From NCBI GenBank assembly GCA_035473395.1, contig DATIOF010000002.1, positions 1 through 33,284 on the forward strand: a DNA stretch of 33,284 nt, read 5' to 3'. The stretch is from AC-32 sp035473395 (lineage in GTDB: Bacteria; Actinomycetota; Thermoleophilia; Gaiellales; Gaiellaceae). Every line of letters begins with the position of its first letter. The first letter of the stretch is position 1. This document shows positions 1 through 11,093 of this stretch, piece by piece. Position numbers and translations under genes: made by a program. Below the pieces are notes generated by a model. It saw nothing but the letters and a program-made list of their open reading frames with translations, was not told where the DNA came from and made no database searches.

Positions 1-2145
1 GCGGTCGAGGACGGCCAGACCGACCTGCAGCAGCCGATCGAGTACCGCTGGCACGGCGAGCTCGTGCTGACGACGCCCGGCCGCGTGATCTTCAACGAGG
101 AGGTCGACCGGTCGCTCGAGGAGACGATGGGCCACGCGCCCGAGGAGCGGCCGTTCATCAACCGCACGCTCTCGAAGAAGGAGATGGACACGTTCATCTC
201 CTCGCTCGCCGACCACTTCGGAGCGCACGTGATCGCGGGCGTGCTCGACAAGATCAAGGCGCTCGGCTTCCACTACGCGACCAAGGCCGGGATCACGGTC
301 TCGAAGAACGACATCGTGATCCCGCAGGCGAAGGAGGAGATCCTCGCCGGCTACGAGGAGCGGGTGTCGAACGTCGAGCAGCTCTACGAGCGCGGCCTCA
401 TCACCGAGGAGGAGCGCCACGAGCAGATCGTCAACCTCTGGACTGAAGCCACCGAGGACGTCGCGCAGGCGATGGAGGAGACGCTCTTCGAGTTGAACCC
501 GATCTTCATGATGGCCAACTCCGGTGCCCGCGGATCGTTCAAGCAGATCCGCCAGCTGGCCGGCATGCGCGGCCTGATGGCGAATCCGAAGGGCGAGATC
601 ATCGAGCGCCCGATCAAGGCCAACTTCATGGAGGGCCTGTCGGTGCTCGAGTACTTCATCTCGACCCACGGCGCCCGCAAGGGCCTGGCCGATACCGCGC
701 TCCGCACGGCCGACTCCGGCTATCTCACGCGGCGCCTGGTCGACGTCTCACAGGACGTGATCATCCGCGAGGAGGACTGCAAGACGAAGGACCACATCGA
801 CCTGCCGCTGCACGTCCCCGAGGGCGTCAACAAGAGCCTGCTCGGCCGCACGCTGGTCGAAGACGTGCACAAGCCGCTCGCCAGCGGCAAGCCCGGCAAG
901 ACGGTCGTGGGCGAGAAGGGCGAGATCGTCACCAACGCGCTCCTGACCGAGATCGAGGAGGCCTTCGCCGAGCACGAGTACGAGGAGGAGCCGACGATCC
1001 CGGTCCGGTCGGTGCTGAAGTGCCGCAGCGAGTTCGGCGTTTGCCGCGCCTGCTACGGGATCTTCCTGGCCACCGGCGGGGTCGCCGAGATCGGCGACGC
1101 GGTCGGGATCATCGCCGCGCAGTCGATCGGTGAGCCTGGAACGCAGCTGACGATGCGGACCTTCCACACCGGCGGCGTGGCCGGCGCGGACATCACGCAC
1201 GGTCTCCCGCGCGTGGTCGAGATCTTCGAGGCGCGCAACCCGAAGGGCGCGGCCAAGCTCGCCGAGGCCGGCGGCAAGGTCGAGCTCGAGGACACCGAGC
1301 GCGGGCCGAAGATCACGATCCACACCGACGAGGTGGACGAAAACGGCGAGCCGGTCGAGCCGGCGTCGTTCCAGCTGCCGCGCCGCACGCGGATCCTGGT
1401 CGAGAACGGCCAGCTGGTCGAGCCGGGCGACGCCCTCCACGAGGGCTCGATCAACCCCGCCGACCTGCTGCGCCTGAAGGCCTCGACGGCGACCGAGCTG
1501 TACCTCGTCGCCGAGGTGCAGAAGGTCTACAAGTCACAGGGCGTCGACATCCACGACAAGCACATCGAGCTGATCGTTCGCCAGATGCTCAAGAAGGTGC
1601 GGGTCGAGGAGGCCGGCGACACCGACCTGCTGCCCGGCCAGCTCGTCGACCGCGTCGTGCTCGAGCGCGAGAACGCACGCGTCAAGAAGGAGAAGGGCAA
1701 GAAGGAGCAGGCGACGTACGAGCCGCTGATCCTCGGGATCACGAAGGCCTCGCTCGCCACCGAGTCGTTCCTCTCGGCCGCCTCCTTCCAGGAGACGACG
1801 AAGGTGCTGACCGACGCGTCGATCGAGGGTAAGGTCGACCGGCTGCTGGGCCTGAAGGAGAACGTGATCATCGGCAAGCTGATCCCGGCCGCCACCGGCC
1901 TGAAGAAGTACCGCAACATCGAGATCGGGCCGTCCGAGAAGGTGCCGAAGGAGACCTACGAGCGCGAGGCCCTGCTGGCCGCGCTCCAGGAGATCGGCTC
2001 CGACGGCGGCGAGGGGATCGACCTCGCGAGCCTCGGCCTCGACTTCGGCGGTGGGCCGGAGCCGACCGACGGCGACCCGAAGCCGCATGAGTCGACCGAG
2101 GCCGAAGAAGTGCCCGAGGTCGACACGCCGCTCGACGGCGAGTAA
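1..2145 (+). CDS. rpoC: DNA-directed RNA polymerase subunit beta' (3' part, 5' end outside window)
   Basis: The reading frame is open from base 1, so this is the C-terminal ~714 residues of beta', which forms the RNAP active-site cleft with beta. Visible are the bridge-helix/F-loop region (NSGARGS near base 510, then GARKGLADTALRTADSGYLT near 670-730), a four-cysteine zinc site (EEDC near 775, then CRSEFGVCRAC near 1020-1055), and the trigger-loop-side motif IIAAQSIGEPGTQLTMRTF near 1110-1165. The extreme C-terminus is an acidic tail (EAEEVPEVDTPLDGE). The start codon and the catalytic NADFDGD motif lie upstream of the window. A strong hairpin follows the stop by 7 nt. Identity is certain. 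Confidence 0.99.
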   Translation, partial: AVEDGQTDLQQPIEYRWHGELVLTTPGRVIFNEEVDRSLEETMGHAPEERPFINRTLSKKEMDTFISSLADHFGAHVIAGVLDKIKALGFHYATKAGITVSKNDIVIPQAKEEILAGYEERVSNVEQLYERGLITEEERHEQIVNLWTEATEDVAQAMEETLFELNPIFMMANSGARGSFKQIRQLAGMRGLMANPKGEIIERPIKANFMEGLSVLEYFISTHGARKGLADTALRTADSGYLTRRLVDVSQDVIIREEDCKTKDHIDLPLHVPEGVNKSLLGRTLVEDVHKPLASGKPGKTVVGEKGEIVTNALLTEIEEAFAEHEYEEEPTIPVRSVLKCRSEFGVCRACYGIFLATGGVAEIGDAVGIIAAQSIGEPGTQLTMRTFHTGGVAGADITHGLPRVVEIFEARNPKGAAKLAEAGGKVELEDTERGPKITIHTDEVDENGEPVEPASFQLPRRTRILVENGQLVEPGDALHEGSINPADLLRLKASTATELYLVAEVQKVYKSQGVDIHDKHIELIVRQMLKKVRVEEAGDTDLLPGQLVDRVVLERENARVKKEKGKKEQATYEPLILGITKASLATESFLSAASFQETTKVLTDASIEGKVDRLLGLKENVIIGKLIPAATGLKKYRNIEIGPSEKVPKETYEREALLAALQEIGSDGGEGIDLASLGLDFGGGPEPTDGDPKPHESTEAEEVPEVDTPLDGE

Positions 2146-2152
2146 GGAATCG

Positions 2153-2185
2153 GCAGCGCGGGCGGGAAGTTCCCGCCCGCGCTGC
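2153..2185 (+). terminator. Long GC-rich hairpin after rpoC
   Basis: Bases 2153-2168 and 2170-2185 are exact reverse complements: 16 potential pairs around one base, realistically 14-15 bp with a 3-5 nt loop. The hairpin starts 7 nt after the rpoC stop. It has no T tract; TACCTT follows. Its position fits termination or 3'-end protection of the rpoBC message. Lacking a U-run, it may depend on Rho or mainly stabilise the RNA. Confidence 0.65.
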
Positions 2186-2204
2186 TACCTTGAGGCAGGG
2201 TCGC

Positions 2205-3941
2205 GTGAAGAGGCTGCTGCTCATCCTGCTCGTCGCCTGCGCCGGCTTCGCCGCCGCGCCGCACCGCGCTGCCGCCGACACCTGCGGGGTTCCCGAGAAG
2301 GGGACGATCTGGGTCGACTTCGCCGACGGCTCGGTCCCGTTCTGGCAGACCTTCGCCCGGCCGGGCGTGATCGCCGCCGCGGCCAACTTCATCTACCCGC
2401 CGCAGCTGCGCGCGATGGGGGCGAAGACCGTCTACTTCGACCTCAACTTCCGCCTACGGGTGGGCACGCCGCTCGAGCCCTTCGACCCGGCGGTCGTGAT
2501 CAACCGGGCCAACCGGCTCTACTCGACAGCCGCGATGTCGAGCGGCTGCACCCAACCCGTGATCGCCGAGAACGAGCTGAACGGCGCCAACCTCGTCACG
2601 CCCTGGACGGCGAACAACGCCCAGTACCGGCGGAACGTCCTGATCTACATGCAGACGCTCTCTGCGCTCGGCGCGCGCCCCGTGATCCTCGTCCCGAGCG
2701 CGCCGTACATGGGCGACGAGGCCGGCGACTGGTGGCGGCAGCTCACGCAGTACGCCGAGGTGGTGCGCGAGTCGTACTTCGCTGCGCCGGGGATCGCCAA
2801 GCAAGGGCCGATCGAAGGCAGCCGCACGCTGCGGAACATGTTCCGCAAGCGCGTCGCGGAGTTCACCTCCGCCGGCCTGCCGGCGAACAAGCTCGGGCTA
2901 ATGCTCGGCTTCCAGACCACGCGCGGCTCGGGCGGCCGCGAGGGTGCGTCGCGGAACTCGTGGCTCGAGGTGACCAAGCTGCAGGCGCTCGCCGCGAAGC
3001 AGGTCGCGAGCGAGGTCGGGCTGCGCTCGGTCTGGTCGTGGGGCTGGGCCGCGTGGAGCGACGGCGAGCGCGACCCGGACAAGCCGACCGCGGCCTGCGT
3101 CTACCTCTGGGCTCGCGACCAGAGTCTCTGCAACGGCCCCTCGCTGGCGGGCAAGGGCTTCAACACCTCGCTGACCCAGGGCCAGCTCACGCTCCCGAGC
3201 GGCACGCGCTGCACGCTCTACGGGCGGCCGATCACGGAAAGCACCATCTCCTCGCTGACGCCGGTGACGGGAGACCCGGACGTCGCCTTCACCGCCGCCT
3301 TCGCGCGCGCGGTCACGAGCCTGCAGGTGCCGCTGAAGGGCAAGCGGGTCGCCGACGCCGAGCGCGCGGTCGTGGCCGCCCGGTTCGGCGGCAGCTTCGC
3401 GCGCTACGGCGCCGCGCTCAGCAAGGCGCACTCGAGCCGCGACGCGGCGCTCGGGGTGATCGGCGACGAGCTGCGCCGGGTGGCGATCGAGTCCGGCTTC
3501 AGGGTCGGCGGCGCGACCGCGACCGAGATCAACGAGTACTACGACACCTACGGGAGCACCAGAGCGAGGCTCGTCCAGACGAAAACCGCCGCGCCGTGGC
3601 TCGGGAACCGCAAGCGCGGCTTCGCGCTCGAGTCGATGGCCCCGCCGCAGCTCTTCTCGCTCGCCGGTGGCGGGGGCTGGCACAGCATCAGGACGATGCG
3701 CGGCACCTACCAGGTGCGGGCGCTCGACTCACCGGTCTTGCTAGGGGCGCTCCCGCTCGGGGTCGCCCGGCCGGCGATCGCGAACGCGCTTCAGGAGCTC
3801 GCGCGTTCTGACCGCTACGAGGCCTGGTTGCTGGCCCGCGAGCGCGTGCTCGACGAGCAGGCGGTTTGCCGCCGCGACGCCCAGCCCGAGGTCGGCGTCG
3901 TCCAGCTCACTGACTATTTGCCGTTCCTGGCTGCGGACTAG
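2205..3941 (+). CDS. Secreted protein of unknown function, possible (beta/alpha)8-barrel domain
   Basis: Encodes 578 residues from GTG 2205. A TTG at 2190 is in frame, but GTG gives a compact signal peptide (KRLLLILLVACAGFAAA, cleavage probably near AAAD/T) and has GAGGCAGGG just upstream. I do not recognise the family. Strand-like segments recur as in a TIM barrel: TIWVDFADG, KTVYFDLNF, PVIAENELNG (~119-127), RPVILVPSAPY, LGLMLGFQT, SVWSWGWAAW (~275-284). The NE pair and a late Trp-rich strand recall clan GH-A glycoside hydrolases; this is inference only. The last ~200 residues are a helical region ending in ARERVLDEQAVCRRD and YLPFL, perhaps a separate domain. The gene sits between rpoC and rpsL and overlaps the convergent diguanylate cyclase gene by 35 bp. 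Confidence 0.85.
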   Translation: MKRLLLILLVACAGFAAAPHRAAADTCGVPEKGTIWVDFADGSVPFWQTFARPGVIAAAANFIYPPQLRAMGAKTVYFDLNFRLRVGTPLEPFDPAVVINRANRLYSTAAMSSGCTQPVIAENELNGANLVTPWTANNAQYRRNVLIYMQTLSALGARPVILVPSAPYMGDEAGDWWRQLTQYAEVVRESYFAAPGIAKQGPIEGSRTLRNMFRKRVAEFTSAGLPANKLGLMLGFQTTRGSGGREGASRNSWLEVTKLQALAAKQVASEVGLRSVWSWGWAAWSDGERDPDKPTAACVYLWARDQSLCNGPSLAGKGFNTSLTQGQLTLPSGTRCTLYGRPITESTISSLTPVTGDPDVAFTAAFARAVTSLQVPLKGKRVADAERAVVAARFGGSFARYGAALSKAHSSRDAALGVIGDELRRVAIESGFRVGGATATEINEYYDTYGSTRARLVQTKTAAPWLGNRKRGFALESMAPPQLFSLAGGGGWHSIRTMRGTYQVRALDSPVLLGALPLGVARPAIANALQELARSDRYEAWLLARERVLDEQAVCRRDAQPEVGVVQLTDYLPFLAAD

Positions 3942-5118
3942 ACTCCGGCGCCGCGCTCAGCCCGGGCGCGCCGGCCCGGAAGACCTGGCTCTTGCCGAGC
4001 TCTTTCGCCCGGTAGAGCGCCTCGTCGGCCCGCTCGAAGAAGCCAGTCGGGTCGTCGTCGGGAAGCAGGTCGGCGATCCCGGCCGAAAGGAACAGCCTCC
4101 CCGCCTGGCCGACGGGGCGCGAGGAGACCGCGCCACGGAGCCGGTGGTAGAGCTGGTCGGCGTCGGCGGTCGACGACTCGGGCAGGATCACCGCGAACTC
4201 GTCGCCGCCGACGCGGCAGGCGATGTCGGCCGAGCGCACGACGTCGCGCACGCGCTCGGCGGTCTCGGCGAGGACGGCGTCGCCGGAGAGATGGCCGATC
4301 CGGTCGTTGATCGCCTTGAAGTCGTCGAGGTCGAAGACGATCAGCGCCAGCTGGCGCGTGTAGCGCTGCGCGCGCGCGACCTCACGGGCGAGCGTCTCGT
4401 GGAAGTAGCGCCGGTTGTGCAGGCCGGTGAGCGCGTCGAGGTCGGCGAGCTGCCGCGCCTCGCGGAAGCGCCAGGCGTTCTCGATCGCCGGCCCGGCGCG
4501 CTTGGCGAGCTCCTCGAGCTCGCGGATCATCTCCTCCTCGAAGCGATGGCTCGGCGAGCGGCTGTAGATCGCAATGAAGCCGATCGCTCCCGACTCGCCC
4601 GGGACCGGCACGGCCAGGCCCGAGTGCACGAGCTGGGTGTTGGCTTCGAGCTCGGCCGGATACTGGTAGATGAGCGAGATCGCGCGGGCCTCGTGGCCGT
4701 TCGGCGGCCCGGAGATCACCTGCCGCTGCGCCTCTTCGGCCGAGAGCCCGAGCGTCGCGACGATAGGCTTGTCGGCGCCGTCGCGGATCGAGACGATCGC
4801 CGCGTCCACACCGGGGATCGCCCCGCCGGCCTCGAGCGTCCGCGAGAGCACTTCGTCGAGGTCGATCGAGGCGCCGAGCTCGCCGAGGAACCGGTTGCGC
4901 CGGCTCTCTTCCTGGGCATGCTCGAGCGCCTCCGAGAGCTCGCGCACCATGCCCTCCATGCGCGTGTTCATCTCGGAGACGAGCGCGAGCACCTGCTGCT
5001 GCCCGCCGCTCCCGCGCGTGCGCGAGCGTACGAGCACGACCAGCAACACCAGCGCAAGCACCGCCGCCGCCGCGCCGAGCGCGACGAGTGCGGTCGTAGC
5101 CGTCACCGCGTCCGCCAT
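3907..5118 (-). CDS. Membrane-anchored GAF-GGDEF diguanylate cyclase
   Basis: Predicted to make cyclic di-GMP from two GTP. 403 residues from ATG 5118. An adjacent ATG at 5121 is possible, but GAGG lies 6 nt before 5118 and only 3 nt before 5121. Order: one N-terminal membrane helix (~8-31), Gln/Glu-rich linker or coiled coil (~40-80), GAF-like sensor (~83-215), GGDEF domain (~225-382), disordered tail. Catalytic GGDEF is intact (304-308), with the metal-binding FDLDDFK segment (262-268) and LTGLHNRR. An RxxD inhibitory site (R295-D298) lies exactly five residues before GGDEF, so product inhibition is likely. There is no EAL or HD-GYP domain. It stands alone, converging on the secreted protein gene; no convincing promoter was found. 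Confidence 0.93.
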   Translation of the reverse strand: MADAVTATTALVALGAAAAVLALVLLVVLVRSRTRGSGGQQQVLALVSEMNTRMEGMVRELSEALEHAQEESRRNRFLGELGASIDLDEVLSRTLEAGGAIPGVDAAIVSIRDGADKPIVATLGLSAEEAQRQVISGPPNGHEARAISLIYQYPAELEANTQLVHSGLAVPVPGESGAIGFIAIYSRSPSHRFEEEMIRELEELAKRAGPAIENAWRFREARQLADLDALTGLHNRRYFHETLAREVARAQRYTRQLALIVFDLDDFKAINDRIGHLSGDAVLAETAERVRDVVRSADIACRVGGDEFAVILPESSTADADQLYHRLRGAVSSRPVGQAGRLFLSAGIADLLPDDDPTGFFERADEALYRAKELGKSQVFRAGAPGLSAAPESSPQPGTANSQ

Positions 5119-5121
5119 CAT

Positions 5122-5298
5122 CTCCCTCGGTAAGAACCTCCGCCCTGCCCGGGAACCGCAAATCGCCGAGCCGACTCACTGTAATCGGGTTCAGGGCCGC
5201 AAGCTATGGGTTCTAAACGATAAAACCTCTCGTTTGGATTCGCACGAACGGGCCGCGCGCGTGCGGTCGAATCCACGCAGCCAAGCGCATTCTGCCGT
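5122..5298. other. Intergenic region between the diguanylate cyclase gene and the rpsL promoter, with inverted repeats
   Basis: No coding sequence seen. Two inverted repeats are present: AAACGA (5215-5220) with TCGTTT (5230-5235), and TGGATTCG (5235-5242) with CGAATCCA (5268-5275), the latter enclosing CACG/CGTG (5243-5246, 5260-5263). Both lie upstream of the rpsL -35, so they could be operator or activator sites for either divergent gene, or part of the minus-strand leader. They are also consistent with chance. Confidence 0.4.
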
Positions 5299-5328
5299 TT
5301 GACGCTGGAGGGTGAGCTTCGCTACCAT
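5299..5328 (+). promoter_or_regulatory. Sigma70-type promoter of the str operon
   Basis: TTGACG at 5299-5304, 18-nt spacer, TACCAT at 5323-5328. The -35 matches the housekeeping consensus in 5 of 6 positions and the -10 fits the actinobacterial TANNNT. Predicted start is near 5335, giving a leader of ~65 nt before rpsL. This is the best promoter in the window and the last plausible one before 23 kb. Confidence 0.75.
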
Positions 5329-5339
5329 GCTCAGCCGGT

Positions 5340-5376
5340 TGGCAGGGGCATGACCCCTGGCCAGCCTTTGTTGTGT
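5340..5376 (+). promoter_or_regulatory. Leader hairpin followed by U-rich tract upstream of rpsL (possible attenuator)
   Basis: TGGCAGGGG (5340-5348) pairs with CCCCTG-g-CCA (5354-5363) around the loop CATGA: nine pairs with one bulged G. It is followed by CTTTGTTGTGT, which is U-rich for this genome. The stem begins about 5 nt after the predicted transcription start. It may be an attenuator, a protein-binding leader site or a 5' stabilising hairpin; sequence alone does not decide. Confidence 0.5.
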
Positions 5377-5400
5377 CCGCCCCCATCTAGCAAGGAGCGC

Positions 5401-5772
5401 ATGCCGACCGTCAATCAGCTGGTCCGAAAGGGCAGGGTCGCGCCGAAGGCGAAGGTGAAGACCCCTGCGCTGCGCGGCGCGCCGCAGAAGCGGGGCGTCT
5501 GCACGCGCGTGATGACGGTTACGCCGAAGAAGCCGAACTCGGCGCTGCGCAAGGTCGCGCGCGTCCGGCTGACCAACGGCATGGAGGTCGGCGCCTACAT
5601 CCCCGGCGAGGGTCACAATCTGCAGGAGCACTCGGTCGTGCTCGTCCGCGGCGGTCGCGTCAAGGACCTACCGGGCTTCCGCTACAAGGTGATTCGCGGC
5701 GGGCTCGACGCCGCCGGCGTCACCGAGCGGCGCCAGGGGCGCTCGAAGTACGGGGCCAAGAAGGGCTCGTAA
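5401..5772 (+). CDS. rpsL: 30S ribosomal protein S12
   Basis: 123 residues, normal length. S12 sits at the decoding centre. The family start MPTVNQLVRKGR fixes ATG 5401, with AAGGAG 3 nt upstream. In-frame starts further upstream (from 5299) lie over the promoter and are not used. TPKKPNSA carries Lys43 and GGRVKD carries Lys88, the residues whose change gives streptomycin resistance elsewhere, so a sensitive-type S12 is encoded. Asp89, target of RimO methylthiolation, is present. The usual PGVRY reads PGFRY (Phe93). The stop overlaps the rpsG start by one base (TAATG). Confidence 0.99.
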   Translation: MPTVNQLVRKGRVAPKAKVKTPALRGAPQKRGVCTRVMTVTPKKPNSALRKVARVRLTNGMEVGAYIPGEGHNLQEHSVVLVRGGRVKDLPGFRYKVIRGGLDAAGVTERRQGRSKYGAKKGS

Positions 5773-6242
5773 TGCCGCGCCGTGCCACGATTCAGCCTCG
5801 GGCCCTCGAGCCCGATCCCGTCTACAGCTCCCGTCTCGTCGCCCAGGTGATCAACAAGGTGATGACGGACGGCAAGAAGTCGACCGCCGAGGCGATCGTC
5901 TACCAGGCGCTGGACCGGGTCGGCGAGCAGACCGGCAAGCCGCCGGTCGAGGTGCTGGAGCAGGCGATCAAGACCGTCACCCCCGTGCTCGAGGTTCGCT
6001 CGCGGCGCGTGGGCGGCGCGAACTACCAGGTGCCCGTCGAGGTGCCGCAGCGGCGTGCCCGCACCCTGGCCGTGCGCTGGCTCGTCCAGTTCGCGCGCGA
6101 TCGGCGCGAGAAGCAGATGTCGGCGAAGCTCGCCGGCGAGATCCTGGATGCTCTCAACCAGCAGGGTGGCGCCTTCAAGCGCAAGGACGACCTCTACCGG
6201 ATGGCGCAGGCCAACAAGGCCTTCGCGCACTACAGGTGGTGA
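5772..6242 (+). CDS. rpsG: 30S ribosomal protein S7
   Basis: 156 residues, standard length. S7 binds the 3' major domain of 16S rRNA and nucleates the 30S head. Diagnostic segments: SRLVAQVINKVMTDGKKSTAE near residue 20, then EVRSRRVGGANYQVPVEV and RRARTLAVRWL in the middle, ending FAHYRW. ATG at 5772 shares one base with the rpsL stop, implying translational coupling. S7 is the autogenous repressor of the str operon in E. coli, but the coupled rpsL-rpsG junction here leaves no intercistronic space for the E. coli-type site. Confidence 0.99.
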   Translation: MPRRATIQPRALEPDPVYSSRLVAQVINKVMTDGKKSTAEAIVYQALDRVGEQTGKPPVEVLEQAIKTVTPVLEVRSRRVGGANYQVPVEVPQRRARTLAVRWLVQFARDRREKQMSAKLAGEILDALNQQGGAFKRKDDLYRMAQANKAFAHYRW

Positions 6243-6247
6243 GCGCG

Positions 6248-8335
<2,088 letters not shown>

Positions 8336-8353
8336 CCGGAAGGAAAGGAACGA

Positions 8354-9544
<1,191 letters not shown>

Positions 9545-9554
9545 GGGAGCGCCG

Positions 9555-9863
9555 GTGCCGCAGAGCAAGATCCGCATCCGCCTCAAGGGCTACGACCACC
9601 AGCAGCTCGACAAGTCTGCGAGCCAGATCGTGGAGACCGCCCAGCGCACCGGCGCAACCATCACCGGGCCAGTGCCCCTGCCCACGGAGAAGAACGTCTA
9701 CTGCGTGATCCGGTCGCCGTTCAAGGACAAGGACTCGCGGGAGCACTTCGAGGTGCGCACGCACAAGCGCCTGATCGACATCCACTCACCGACCCCGAAG
9801 ACGGTCGACTCGCTGATGCGGCTCGACCTTCCTGCGGGAGTAGATATCGAGATCAAGCTGTGA
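9555..9863 (+). CDS. rpsJ: 30S ribosomal protein S10
   Basis: 102 residues, standard. S10 is in the 30S head and, as NusE, in transcription antitermination. GTG 9555 is chosen because it gives the family start (MPQSKIRIRLKGYDH) and has AAGGGAG 5 nt upstream. RSPFKDKDSREHFEVRTHKRLIDI and the C-terminal PAGVDIEIKL are diagnostic. It begins 10 nt after tuf, so the S10 cluster has no promoter or leader of its own here. Its GTGA tail overlaps rplC. Confidence 0.98.
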   Translation: MPQSKIRIRLKGYDHQQLDKSASQIVETAQRTGATITGPVPLPTEKNVYCVIRSPFKDKDSREHFEVRTHKRLIDIHSPTPKTVDSLMRLDLPAGVDIEIKL

Positions 9864-10486
9864 AAGGCATCGTCGGCAAGAAGCTCGGCATGACCCAGCT
9901 CTTCGACGCGGAGACGGGCGAGGTGACTCCGGTGACCGTGATCGAGGCCGGGCCCTGTCCGATCGTGCGCGTCAAGACGGTCGACTCGGACGGGTACGAG
10001 GCCGTGCAGCTCGCCTTCGATGCCGTCGCGGAGCGCAAGGTGACGAAGCCGCGCCTGGGCCAGCTCGGGGGGGCCGGCCCGCACCGCAAGCTCGTCGAGT
10101 TCCGCGGCACCACCGAGCTCACCGTCGGCGAGCCGATCACCGTCGAGAGCTTCGAGCCGGGTGACCGGGTCAAGGTCTCGGGGATCGGGATGGGCAAGGG
10201 CTTCGCGGGCACGATCAAGCGCCACAACTTCCACCGCGGCCCGGTCTCGCACGGCTCGCACAACGTCCGGGCTCCCGGCTCGATCGGCGCCTCGGCCACC
10301 CCCTCGCGCGTGTTCAAGGGGATGAAGATGGCCGGCCGGATGGGCGGCAAGCGCGTGACGCAGGTCGGGCTGACCGTGCACGACATCGACGCCGAGCGGA
10401 ACCTGCTGCTCGTCAAGGGCGCCGTGCCCGGCCCGAAGAACGGCTACGTCGAGATCAGGGAGGACACCGGCCGTGGCCGCGCCTAA
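9860..10486 (+). CDS. rplC: 50S ribosomal protein L3
   Basis: 208 residues. L3 is an early 50S assembly protein reaching the peptidyl-transferase centre. MKGIVGKKLGMTQLFD, the GIGMGKGFAGTIKRHNF motif, RGPVSHGSHNVRAPGSIGAS and RMGGKRVT are typical. GTG 9860 overlaps the rpsJ stop by 4 nt, and the 3' end overlaps rplD by 14 nt. Confidence 0.98.
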   Translation: MKGIVGKKLGMTQLFDAETGEVTPVTVIEAGPCPIVRVKTVDSDGYEAVQLAFDAVAERKVTKPRLGQLGGAGPHRKLVEFRGTTELTVGEPITVESFEPGDRVKVSGIGMGKGFAGTIKRHNFHRGPVSHGSHNVRAPGSIGASATPSRVFKGMKMAGRMGGKRVTQVGLTVHDIDAERNLLLVKGAVPGPKNGYVEIREDTGRGRA

Positions 10487-11093
10487 GGCACCGGTGCTCG
10501 GGTCCACCAAGAGCGTCACGCTCGAGGAGGGTGTGTTCGCCGTCGACGTGAAGCCGCACCTCGTCCACGAGACGGTTCGGGCCGAGCAGAACGAGGCTCG
10601 CTCGGCGACGCGCGGCGGCAAGAGCCGCGGTCTCGTAGCCGGCGGCCGCGCCAAGCCGTGGCGCCAGAAGGGCACCGGCCGCGCCCGCGCCGGCGGGACT
10701 CGCGCGCCGCACTGGACCGGCGGCGGCATGGCGTTCCCGCCGAACGACCGCAACTTCGTCGGCAAGGTCAACCGGAAGGCGCGCAAGGCGGCGCTCCGGA
10801 GCGCGCTCTCGGCGCACGCACAGGGCGGCACGCTCGGCGTGCTCGACCCGTCCGCCTTCGACGCGCCCTCGACCAAGGCAGCGATCGAGCTGGTCGGCTC
10901 CTGGGGCAAGGACTATCCGCTGCTGATCGTCGCGCAGCCCGAGGAGGAGGCGCTGATCAAGTCCTTCCGCAACCTCGATCGCGTCCGGATCACGGTTCCG
11001 GCCGACCTCGAGGTGCAGCAGGTCGTGTGGGCCCGCTCGCTGCTCGTCACCGAGCCGGCGCTCGAGCTGGTGCAGGGGAGGGCGTCCAAGTGA
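10473..11093 (+). CDS. rplD: 50S ribosomal protein L4
   Basis: 206 residues. L4 lines the peptide exit tunnel through its extended loop, here GRAKPWRQKGTGRARAGG. GTG 10473 lies inside rplC and is preceded by GGGAGG at 9 nt. In E. coli L4 represses the S10 operon through a leader; no equivalent S10 leader exists here because rpsJ directly follows tuf. The 3' end overlaps rplW by 4 nt. Confidence 0.97.
   Translation: MAAPKAPVLGSTKSVTLEEGVFAVDVKPHLVHETVRAEQNEARSATRGGKSRGLVAGGRAKPWRQKGTGRARAGGTRAPHWTGGGMAFPPNDRNFVGKVNRKARKAALRSALSAHAQGGTLGVLDPSAFDAPSTKAAIELVGSWGKDYPLLIVAQPEEEALIKSFRNLDRVRITVPADLEVQQVVWARSLLVTEPALELVQGRASK

Noticed and set aside
748..1440. Long open frames antisense to rpoC and to most other genes (also 6230-7123, 8132-9586, 9698-10909, 13421-14974, 27661-29376)
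   Set aside because: They mirror the codon bias of the sense gene in high-GC DNA and give Arg/Leu/Asp/His-rich products with no recognisable domain.
2186..2191. TACCTT as a -10 for the secreted-protein gene
   Set aside because: It resembles the -10 of rpsL and infA, but no -35 is present, the extended TG is missing, and the hairpin occupies the spacer; too weak to annotate.
2190..2204. TTG 2190 as the start of the secreted protein
   Set aside because: It would put charged residues before the signal peptide and overlap the SD-like GAGGCAGGG that serves GTG 2205.
5122..5400. tRNA gene or known riboswitch in the largest intergenic gap
   Set aside because: No cloverleaf, T-loop consensus or recognised riboswitch core was seen; only simple hairpins and the promoter.
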